Assembly: GCA_949878495.1 (NCBI GenBank)
Contig: CATLAR010000006.1
Coordinates: forward strand, 1-38,944
Direction: 5' to 3'
Origin: an uncultured Christensenella sp.
GTDB lineage: Bacteria; Bacillota; Clostridia; Christensenellales; Borkfalkiaceae
Length of the DNA stretch: 38,944 nt
Shown: positions 18,768 through 25,507 of the stretch, piece after piece
Layout of the letters: every line of letters starts with the position of its first letter
Position numbering within the stretch: the stretch's first letter is position 1
Notes under the pieces: generated by a model
The model's database searches: none
Seen by the model: only the letters and a program-made list of their open reading frames with translations
Told to the model about the DNA's origin: nothing
Translations under genes and position numbers: made by a program

Positions 18768-19532
18768 ATGCCAAGCAACGAAGTAAAACAGATTGACCCC
18801 TTCGACAAGGAAGAAAAAGCCGTCAAGGAACAGCTTGACAAAATCACCAAGGCGAGGGAACAGCAGAGGTACGAAAAATCCGTAGAGGATTCCAAAAGGA
18901 ACTTCAAGGCGAAAAAGGATAAGCTCGCCGACCGCGCAGCCGACTTTTTGCTTAAATACGGCAAGGACGATTACCGCACGCAGATAATGATAACCTTCCT
19001 TGACGTGGCGTTGCAGATGGAGGACGCAATCAACCTCACCCACGATATGGGAATGGCTATGGGCTGTATAACCGAAGCTATCGGGTGTATGGACGATATT
19101 CTCAAGATAAACGGCTTGCAGATACAGAGCACGCTCGCCGTCAACTACGGTTTCTTTGCGCGTTGGAAGCGTAAACGCGAACTTAACAAGGCCGTGAGAA
19201 ACAACGCGGGCAGAATGAAACAGATTTGCGATACGCTTGTCGGTAATCAGGAAATGGCTCAGGCAATCGTCAATTCGCTGAGGAAATCGAGCGTGAAAAT
19301 GCAGAATATGATGCAGAAGAACGCCGAAAAACAGCGCAAAATCGAGAAAAAAGTCAACCCTGCCGCCGCGGGTAAACCGTCCGCCGCGGAATCTATGGTT
19401 ACGGAGCTTGCGCGTTCCCGCGCTGGCGAAGATGCTTCGGGCGGAAGCGTAAACGGCGGAGTTACGGGCGGTACTACCGCGCCCGACGCGCCCGCAAGCG
19501 GCTCGGGCACCGTAGATATAAGCGATATTTAA
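18768..19532 (+). CDS. Small helical, charged protein next to the AAA ATPase; ESCRT-III/PspA-like is possible
   Basis: The 254-residue protein is almost all helix: a charged N-terminal half (KEEKAVKEQLDKITKAREQQ), a methionine-rich middle helix (MEDAINLTHDMGMAMGCITE), a basic stretch RWKRKREL, another methionine-rich amphipathic helix (KSSVKMQNMMQKNAEKQRK), then a low-complexity Gly/Ser/Ala tail ending in VDISDI. There is no signal peptide, TM helix or enzyme motif. It sits 12 bases before a Vps4-like AAA gene, with its own AAGGAG site. Charged helical proteins paired with Vps4-type ATPases recall ESCRT-III, but the sequence alone does not prove it; an adaptor or substrate of the ATPase is a simpler reading. 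Confidence 0.68.
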   Translation: MPSNEVKQIDPFDKEEKAVKEQLDKITKAREQQRYEKSVEDSKRNFKAKKDKLADRAADFLLKYGKDDYRTQIMITFLDVALQMEDAINLTHDMGMAMGCITEAIGCMDDILKINGLQIQSTLAVNYGFFARWKRKRELNKAVRNNAGRMKQICDTLVGNQEMAQAIVNSLRKSSVKMQNMMQKNAEKQRKIEKKVNPAAAGKPSAAESMVTELARSRAGEDASGGSVNGGVTGGTTAPDAPASGSGTVDISDI

Positions 19533-19544
19533 CGGGGGTGGGAT

Positions 19545-20699
19545 ATGTCCGGTTTCGGAAAAAAAGGACCTTCTAATCCCGACGGACAGTCGGTTGAAGA
19601 GCTTGAAAAACAGTACGCGGCGACGGTAGATAAAATCCGCGCCATACTCGCGGGCAGAAAGGACAAGCGCGATTTGAGCAACGCGGACAAGTCCAAACTG
19701 CGCACGGAGTATTTGCGCGCGTCGCAGCTCGCGCAAAAACTTTCCACCCGACACACCGATAACGACAAGGTGGAAAAGTACAAGCAGGACGCCGTAAAAC
19801 TGTCCGCCCGAGCAACGGAGTACGGCTCGGCGATAAACAGCAAAATACCCTCAACGACGTTCGACGACGTGAAGGGACTTGACGAAGTAAAGAAAATAGT
19901 CAAAAGTTTTATTTTCATTGCACAGAACCCCGAAATTATAAAGCATTATAAGATCGAGGGCGGGCTGGGAATGCTTATGTACGGCGCTCCCGGCACGGGT
20001 AAAACGATGTTTGCGGAAGCCATTGCAAACGCTCTGCGGCTGCCCCTTTTCGTCGTTACCCCCGCGGATATATTCAAATCTTACGTGGGTGAGTCGGAAG
20101 CGGCGGTACGCCAGATTTTCGACGAAATCGACGCTTGCCCCGACGGCGCGATACTTTTCGTAGACGAATGCGAGTCTATTTTTTCGCGGCGCACGAGCGA
20201 CACCAAGGACTATAAAGCGGCGGTCACGACCGAGCTTTTACAGCGCATTAACGGCTTCGGCGTAAACGGCAGTAAGCGAATAATAATCGCGGCGACCAAC
20301 CGTCCCGACGTAATCGACCCCGCGTACCTGCGTTTCAAGAGATTTTCGCACCGCGTGCACGTCACGCCGCCCGACCTGAACGCCAAACGCGCGATTATCG
20401 AGAGCAAGCTCAAGGGCATAGAACTTTCGGGAATTACCACCGAAGAAATTCTGGAAATGACGGAAAATTATACGGCGGCAAAAATGCCTATCGGCACCGT
20501 CAGCGTGAAAACGGCGTACTATTCGGCGGCGGATATATGCGGAATAATAGAGGAAACGTGCCGTCTTGCGCTTGAAAAAATACAGGAAGCGCAGTCGAAA
20601 ATCCCCATTCCGCTTACGCGGGAAATGTTTGAAACTTCGTTCAAAAAACTCAGGCCGAGCATCAGCGCGGAGCTTCTCAAAGAATACAACGACTTTTAA
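19545..20699 (+). CDS. Vps4/katanin-like AAA ATPase
   Basis: The 384-residue protein has a single classic AAA module: FDDVKGLDEVKK at the start of the domain, Walker A GAPGTGKT (147-154), the pore-loop region DIFKSYVGESE, Walker B ILFVDE (203-208), sensor-1 AATNRP near 250 and a following RF motif. Order and length match the meiotic clade (Vps4, katanin, spastin), and a Vps4-like small helical lid follows. Residues 10-95 are a helical bundle (YLRASQLAQKL, KVEKYKQDAVKLSARATEY) that could be a MIT-like domain for substrate recruitment. This clade usually remodels protein filaments by threading them through a hexamer pore. It is the last gene of the block, followed within ten bases by a terminator. 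Its substrate is probably the upstream helical protein or the coiled-coil protein. Confidence 0.85.
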   Translation: MSGFGKKGPSNPDGQSVEELEKQYAATVDKIRAILAGRKDKRDLSNADKSKLRTEYLRASQLAQKLSTRHTDNDKVEKYKQDAVKLSARATEYGSAINSKIPSTTFDDVKGLDEVKKIVKSFIFIAQNPEIIKHYKIEGGLGMLMYGAPGTGKTMFAEAIANALRLPLFVVTPADIFKSYVGESEAAVRQIFDEIDACPDGAILFVDECESIFSRRTSDTKDYKAAVTTELLQRINGFGVNGSKRIIIAATNRPDVIDPAYLRFKRFSHRVHVTPPDLNAKRAIIESKLKGIELSGITTEEILEMTENYTAAKMPIGTVSVKTAYYSAADICGIIEETCRLALEKIQEAQSKIPIPLTREMFETSFKKLRPSISAELLKEYNDF

Positions 20700-20707
20700 G
20701 AAAATTC

Positions 20708-20740
20708 AAAAGCTCGGTGGCGACGCCCCCGAGCTTTTAA
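20708..20740. terminator. Rho-independent terminator ending the ten-gene block
   Basis: A perfect ten-base stem aaaagctcgg/ccgagctttt closes a GC-rich loop eight bases after the AAA stop. The A and T runs on both sides allow it to stop transcription from either strand, which suits the convergent YitT gene. Confidence 0.85.
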
Positions 20741-20755
20741 TAAACGCAAAAATAT

Positions 20756-21673
20756 TTAAAGCGTGTTTCTGAAACCCTTGCCGAGTATCTCGTTCGTGTC
20801 CGTAAGGATAACGAACGCGGCGGGGTCTACGCTATGAATCTTTATTTTAAGCCGCAACGCTTCCGCGCGGTTGCAGACGATAAGCATTATCGTCTTATCT
20901 TCGCCCGTGTACCCGCCCTGCGCGGTAAACGACGTATAACTTCGGTGCATACCGTCAATTATATACGGCGCGATAAGTTCGGGGTTGGAAGTTATAATCG
21001 TAACGTATTTACTCTTGCCAATGCTCTCTATAACGCTGTCGATAAGGAACGCTTTGAAGAAGAGTCCGAGTATCGAATAAAGACCCGTCCGCAAATCGAA
21101 AATGAAGAACGTTGACGAAGCGATTATAAGGTCGGTGGCGAACAGCGCTTTTCCTATGTCCATTTTCGTGTATTTTTTGACTATCAGCGCGACTATGTCC
21201 GTCCCGCCCGAGCTTGCGTTGCAGTTGAAGAGTATCGCCGCGCCTATGCCCGTCAAAAGCATTGCATACAAAAATTCAAGAAATTTTTCGTCCGTAAGCG
21301 GCAAAGTTACGCCCGTTACGCGCATTATCTGCTCTATAATCCACATTTCAAACGTGTACATAAGCGAGCAATACGCCGTCTTGAAAGTACAGCCTTTGCC
21401 AAGGAAAATAAAGCCTATTAATATCAGCAGCGCGTTGAGAATCATCATTATGACCGACTGAGTCATAAACGCTATATGCGGCGTTATGTAATTCGAAAGA
21501 ATAATCGCAATGCCGCTCACGCCGCCCGTGGCGAAGTTATTGGGGCCCTTGAAGAAGAATACCCCGAACGCGATCATAAGAACGCCGAAATTGAGTATGA
21601 TCCAATGCAGGATTGTACTCTTTATTTTTTTGCGCTTTTCCTGCGGTGTAAGTTGTTCTTTCGTCTTTTTCAT
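20756..21673 (-). CDS. YitT family membrane protein (DUF161 plus DUF2179)
   Basis: The 305-residue protein has an N-terminal membrane domain of about five helices beginning HWIILNFGVLMIAFGVFFF, with the family-typical GPNNFATGGVSGIAII and SSGGTDIVALIVKKYTKMDIG segments, and a C-terminal soluble DUF2179 domain (TAQGGYTGEDKTIMLIVCNR, then DPAAFVILTDTNEILGKGF). YitT proteins are widespread in Firmicutes and their transported substrate is not settled. It is a close paralogue of the gene just upstream on the same strand, 37 bases away, so the two likely share the promoter at 22814-22842. Length is normal for the family. Confidence 0.92.
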   Translation of the reverse strand: MKKTKEQLTPQEKRKKIKSTILHWIILNFGVLMIAFGVFFFKGPNNFATGGVSGIAIILSNYITPHIAFMTQSVIMMILNALLILIGFIFLGKGCTFKTAYCSLMYTFEMWIIEQIMRVTGVTLPLTDEKFLEFLYAMLLTGIGAAILFNCNASSGGTDIVALIVKKYTKMDIGKALFATDLIIASSTFFIFDLRTGLYSILGLFFKAFLIDSVIESIGKSKYVTIITSNPELIAPYIIDGMHRSYTSFTAQGGYTGEDKTIMLIVCNRAEALRLKIKIHSVDPAAFVILTDTNEILGKGFRNTL

Positions 21674-21710
21674 AATTTTCCCAAAATAGCCGAGATTCCC
21701 GTAAGAACTC

Positions 21711-22784
21711 TTATATCGTTCCGCCGAAGCCTTTGCCCAGAATTTCGTTTGCGTCGGTAATTATCACAAACGCCTCGGGGTCGATTTCGCGTATCTTGAT
21801 TTTGAGTTTAAGCGCCTCGTTGCGTTTGCAAACGGTAACCATAACTTTTTTCTTTTCGCCCGTGTACCCGCCTTCCGCGTCGTACATCGTAAAGCCGTGG
21901 TTTATGACCTTTAATATGTAGTCGGATATAACTTCGTAATGCCGCGTTATTATCGTTATGTATTTGGTTTTACTGATGCTCTCTATCACGCCGTCGAGAA
22001 GGAAGGACTTCGTGAACAGACCCAGCATCGAGAACAGCGCCGACGACACCGTAAACGTATAGAAAGATATGAGCACTATAATCATATCGATAAGCATTAA
22101 CGCCATTCCTACGTTCAGCGAGGTGTATTTTTTGAGTATGAGCGCGATAATATCGGTGCCGCCCGAGCTTGCGCCGCAGTTGAATATAAGCGCGCCGCCC
22201 ACTCCGAACAGCAGTATCGCGTAAACGAGTTCGAGCAACGGCTGTCCGCCCGTCCATTGCGCAACGCCGTCGATTCTTACGATTTCGCCCGCAGGGTCCA
22301 GCACCCATTCGGCAGTCAACGGTTTTTCAAGAGGGCACACGACTTCAAGCAGGTAAATAATTCCCGTATACGCCAGCGAGCAGAAAATAGTGCGGATAGT
22401 GCATTGCTTGCCCAGAACTATAAGCCCGATGACAAGCAGCAATACGTTTATAATCGCCATTATCACGCCTTGCGAGAAAATTTCCGCAACAGCCTTGGGT
22501 AAAAAGCTGTTTATGATAATAGCCACGCCCGCAATGCCGCCGAGCGTGAGATTGTTGGGCGTCTGGAAGAAATAAACGCTGCACGACATCATAATGATGC
22601 CCACTACGAGCAGCGTCCACCTTAGAACGGTGCGCTGTCTTTTCTGTTTTACGGTGAGTATTTTGTCGCCGTAAACTTTCGGCTTTTCAGCCTGCGTTTC
22701 GGCAGTTTCTCCGCCTTCCGCGGGGGGGATTTCCGTTTCGCTTACGGAATTGTTTTCTTCGTTTTGAATGATCTCTTTGTTCAT
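21711..22784 (-). CDS. YitT family membrane protein, second paralogue with an acidic N-terminal tail
   Basis: The 357-residue protein has the same plan as its neighbour: membrane helices (LRWTLLVVGIIMMSCSVYFF, PNNLTLGGIAGVAIIINSF), SSGGTDIIALILKKYTSLNVG, and a DUF2179 domain ending TDANEILGKGF. It differs by a 40-residue acidic, proline-containing N-terminal extension (NNSVSETEIPPAEGG) and a short insertion between helices (VLDPAGEIVRIDGVAQW). It is the promoter-proximal gene of the pair. Two copies side by side indicate an old tandem duplication and perhaps a heteromeric complex, the latter being inference. Confidence 0.92.
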   Translation of the reverse strand: MNKEIIQNEENNSVSETEIPPAEGGETAETQAEKPKVYGDKILTVKQKRQRTVLRWTLLVVGIIMMSCSVYFFQTPNNLTLGGIAGVAIIINSFLPKAVAEIFSQGVIMAIINVLLLVIGLIVLGKQCTIRTIFCSLAYTGIIYLLEVVCPLEKPLTAEWVLDPAGEIVRIDGVAQWTGGQPLLELVYAILLFGVGGALIFNCGASSGGTDIIALILKKYTSLNVGMALMLIDMIIVLISFYTFTVSSALFSMLGLFTKSFLLDGVIESISKTKYITIITRHYEVISDYILKVINHGFTMYDAEGGYTGEKKKVMVTVCKRNEALKLKIKIREIDPEAFVIITDANEILGKGFGGTI

Positions 22785-22813
22785 TTGCCGTCTCTCTGTT
22801 TTTAGTTAATTTG

Positions 22814-22842
22814 ATGATAACATACCCGATAAAATAAGTCAA
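22814..22842 (-). promoter_or_regulatory. SigA-type promoter for the YitT pair
   Basis: On the minus strand TTGACT and TATCAT are separated by 17 bases and point to the YitT genes, with the -10 about 30 bases before the ATG. It is divergent from the promoter at 22885-22913. Confidence 0.7.
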
Positions 22843-22884
22843 TTTAAACGCGCGAATTTGCTTGCCGATTTATAAAAATGCATA

Positions 22885-22913
22885 TTGATTTCACGGTTGC
22901 CGTGTGGTATAAT
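22885..22913 (+). promoter_or_regulatory. SigA-type promoter placing the transcript start at the lipoprotein ATG
   Basis: TTGATT, a 17-base spacer and a perfect TATAAT end six bases before the ATG at 22920. There is no Shine-Dalgarno site between them, so the message would be leaderless or nearly so. This also argues against the 14-codon longer start in the ORF track, which would overlap the promoter. Confidence 0.78.
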
Positions 22914-22919
22914 ATAGAT

Positions 22920-23171
22920 ATGGAAAAAACTGTAAAAATTACCGTATTCATATTCGTTTTAATACTGGCGCTTTCGGCGGCGGCGCTTGTCGGCTGCAAG
23001 CCGGCAGAAACTTACACTCTTTTATATATCGTAATAGAAACTCAGGTGACGGCGGTTGCCTACGAGGGTTATGAATTTGTCAAATGGTCGGACGGCGTTT
23101 TTGATACCGTAAGAACGGATACTTACATTTCTAATTTTAATGTTCAGGCTATTTATGAAAAGATTAATTGA
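22920..23171 (+). CDS. Small lipoprotein with an InlB B-repeat-like segment
   Basis: The start at 22920 (MEKTVKITVF) is chosen over 22878 because a consensus promoter ends just before it. The 83-residue product has a basic N-terminus, a hydrophobic stretch and a lipobox ALVGC with Cys at residue 26, so it should be lipid-anchored on the outer face of the membrane. The mature part (GYEFVKWSDGVFDT to FNVQAIYEK) fits a single Listeria-Bacteroides/InlB B-type repeat, usually found in surface proteins. It stands alone between the YitT pair and the amylase gene. Function unknown; the short length could mean a remnant of a longer surface protein. Confidence 0.65.
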   Translation: MEKTVKITVFIFVLILALSAAALVGCKPAETYTLLYIVIETQVTAVAYEGYEFVKWSDGVFDTVRTDTYISNFNVQAIYEKIN

Positions 23172-23195
23172 AATAAATTATAAGGAGATATATTT

Positions 23196-23231
23196 ATGAA
23201 ACAACCAAGACAACACCACAAAAGTAATTAA
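23196..23231 (+). CDS. Possible 11-residue peptide ORF (MKQPRQHHKSN)
   Basis: A strong AAGGAG lies ten bases before an ATG that opens a basic 11-codon frame. It follows the lipoprotein gene by 24 bases and precedes a terminator. A +1 shift near its AAAA run would extend it into a frame reading NCCGKVGTGVGFYGGAGN. The SD is convincing; that the peptide matters is not. Confidence 0.3.
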   Translation: MKQPRQHHKSN

Positions 23232-23277
23232 TCGGCTTGATAATTGCTGTGGTAAAGTCGGAACGGGTGTTGGTTTT

Positions 23278-23314
23278 TACGGCGGGGCGGGAAATTCGCT
23301 CCGCCGTATTTTTT
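23278..23314 (+). terminator. Rho-independent terminator after the lipoprotein unit
   Basis: The stem tacggcgg/ccgccgta is followed by a run of six T. It separates the lipoprotein and small ORF from the amylase promoter that starts 20 bases on. Confidence 0.8.
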
Positions 23315-23333
23315 AATTTCGCTTTTGCGCGTA

Positions 23334-23362
23334 TTGACTTTAAGGCGGTAAAGTTGTATAAT
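23334..23362 (+). promoter_or_regulatory. SigA-type promoter for the GH13 gene
   Basis: TTGACT, a 17-base spacer and TATAAT, followed after 21 bases by the ATG at 23384 with a GAGGA ribosome site. Near-consensus at both boxes. Confidence 0.82.
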
Positions 23363-23383
23363 ATTTTCATATGAGGACTTGCA

Positions 23384-25426
23384 ATGATTAACCGTAACGC
23401 GCTTTTCGCCGACGAAACGCCGCTTTTCAAAACTCCTTACGAGCCCGACGCGGGAGATACCGTATCGCTCGTTTTGCGTACGCTCGCAAACGACGTTTTG
23501 CGCGCGGAAGCGGTTATTAACGGCGTAAACCATAAAATGACCAAATTCAGAACGGACGAGCATTTCGATTACTACCGTTTTTCCTTTAAGTGTACGCGCA
23601 AAAAAGTCGCCTATCATTTCGTCGTCGCCGACGAGGACGATATGGTTTGTTACGACCGTTCGGGTTGCGCGGAAAACAGTCAGCCCGAGTTCGAATTTTC
23701 CTTTATCCCCGGCTTTAAAGTTCCCGATTGGGCAAAAGGCGTAGTGTTCTATCAGATTTATCCAGACAGGTTTTGCAACGGCAACCCCGATAACGACGTC
23801 GAGGATAACGAGTACTACTACACGGGCGGGCATTCAAAGCGCATACGCGAATGGTATAAGTTTCCCGACGAGCTGGACGTGCGCTGTTTCTACGGCGGCG
23901 ACTTGCAGGGCGTAAGTCAAAAGCTCGATTATTTGCAGGATCTGGGCGTGGAAGCCATTTACTTCAACCCGCTTTTCGTTTCGCCGTCAAACCATAAATA
24001 CGACACGCAGGACTACGACTATATCGACCCGCATTTAGCGGTAATAGAGGACGACTGCGACCACGCGTTGCAGGCTTGGGAGAAACACAACGGCTTTGCG
24101 CCAAAGTACATTGCCCGCACAATATCCCGTAATAACCTTGAAAAATCCAACGAATATTTCTCCGCGCTCGTCGAAGAAATTCACTCGCGCGGAATGAAGG
24201 TCGTCATAGACGGTGTGTTCAATCACTGCGGCTCTTTCAATAAATGGATGGATCGCGAGGGCGTTTATCTCAATAAGCCCGGCTATGAAGCGGGCGCGTA
24301 TCAGTCTGAAAAAAGCCCGTACAGAAATTACTTCAAATTCGACAAAAACGAGGCAAGGAGCGAGTACGAGGGGTGGTGGGGATTCCCCACTCTGCCCAAG
24401 CTCAACTACGAGCAGAGCCGCGAACTCGAAGAGTATATCCTTTCGCTGGGCGCAAAGTGGGTGTCCGCGCCCTATAATGTGGACGGCTGGCGGCTGGACG
24501 TTGCCGCGGACCTTGGTCACAGCCCGAAATATAATCACTGTTTCTGGAAAAAATTCCGTGCCCGCGTCCGCGCGGCTAACCCCGAGGCGTTCATATTCGC
24601 CGAGCATTACGGCTCACCCGAGGCGTGGTTCGACGGCTGCGAGTGGGACTCGGTAATGAACTACGACGCGTTTATGGAACCGGTCAGCTGGTTTTTGACG
24701 GGTATGGAAAAGCACAGCGAGGCGTTCGATTACGGCAAACTTTGGGACGGGAAGCAGTTCTTTAATCTTATTTTCAAGAATATGGCTAAATTCCCGCGTC
24801 CGTCCCTCGATTCGGCGCTTAACCAGCTTTCCAATCACGACCATTCGCGGTTTTTAACGCGCACGAACGGCACGGTGGGTACTACTAAAACGCGCGGACC
24901 GCACGCGGCGGGCTACGGCGTTGATAAAAGAATAATGCAGCTTGCCGTGTTAATGCAGATGACCTGGGTCGGCTCGCCCGGCGTTTATTACGCGGACGAA
25001 GCGGGGCAAGTCGGCTGGACCGACCCCGACAGCCGCCGCACTTATCCTTGGGGAAACGAGGATAAAGAGCTGATTGCCCTGCACAAATCGGCAATCGCGC
25101 TGAGAAAAAAAATAAAATGTCTGAAATCGGGCAGCATTAAACCGCTTGACGCGGGCATAGGATATATCGCGTACGGCAGGTTCGACGGGGATGAATGTTG
25201 CGCGGTAGTAATAAACTGCACGGATAAAGAAATCTCGCTGAACGTGCCCGTGTGGGAAATGGGCGTTCCGCACGACGGCGCGGAAATGACTTTGAAGTTT
25301 GCCTGCGGGAGCTGGGGCTATACCGAGTACGAGGAAAAAAGCCCCGTGCGGCACGGCAGGTTGTTTTTGACTCTGCCCGAAAAATGCGGTTGCGTTTATC
25401 GCTACGCATTCAACGCCGACGCTTGA
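23384..25426 (+). CDS. GH13 alpha-glucan hydrolase (neopullulanase/cyclomaltodextrinase type)
   Basis: The 680-residue protein has an N-terminal beta domain of the CBM34/starch-domain type (residues 1-110) and a GH13 barrel beginning VVFYQIYPDRFCNGNP. Catalytic landmarks are visible: DGVFNH near 276, GWRLDVAADLGH with the nucleophile Asp near 371, FAEHYG with the acid Glu near 407, and SNHDHSR near 483 for the transition-state Asp. No signal peptide is present, so it should act on maltodextrin, cyclodextrin or glycogen fragments inside the cell. It lies upstream of glgB, which supports a role in storage glucan turnover. The exact substrate (pullulan, cyclodextrin or linear maltodextrin) cannot be read from the sequence. 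Confidence 0.9.
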   Translation: MINRNALFADETPLFKTPYEPDAGDTVSLVLRTLANDVLRAEAVINGVNHKMTKFRTDEHFDYYRFSFKCTRKKVAYHFVVADEDDMVCYDRSGCAENSQPEFEFSFIPGFKVPDWAKGVVFYQIYPDRFCNGNPDNDVEDNEYYYTGGHSKRIREWYKFPDELDVRCFYGGDLQGVSQKLDYLQDLGVEAIYFNPLFVSPSNHKYDTQDYDYIDPHLAVIEDDCDHALQAWEKHNGFAPKYIARTISRNNLEKSNEYFSALVEEIHSRGMKVVIDGVFNHCGSFNKWMDREGVYLNKPGYEAGAYQSEKSPYRNYFKFDKNEARSEYEGWWGFPTLPKLNYEQSRELEEYILSLGAKWVSAPYNVDGWRLDVAADLGHSPKYNHCFWKKFRARVRAANPEAFIFAEHYGSPEAWFDGCEWDSVMNYDAFMEPVSWFLTGMEKHSEAFDYGKLWDGKQFFNLIFKNMAKFPRPSLDSALNQLSNHDHSRFLTRTNGTVGTTKTRGPHAAGYGVDKRIMQLAVLMQMTWVGSPGVYYADEAGQVGWTDPDSRRTYPWGNEDKELIALHKSAIALRKKIKCLKSGSIKPLDAGIGYIAYGRFDGDECCAVVINCTDKEISLNVPVWEMGVPHDGAEMTLKFACGSWGYTEYEEKSPVRHGRLFLTLPEKCGCVYRYAFNADA

Positions 25427-25507
25427 CGGTTTGCTTCGATAAAACGCCGAATCTGCGGCATATATCGTGGGTAATTAATAAAAACAGCAATTTTTTAAGG
25501 GGGACTT

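Noticed and set aside
3-20740. DISARM, BREX or Zorya
   Set aside because: No methyltransferase, DUF1998, PglX/PglZ or ZorAB-like gene is present; only the helicase types overlap.
22878-22919. Longer start for the lipoprotein
   Set aside because: The added codons overlap a consensus promoter and spoil the signal peptide.
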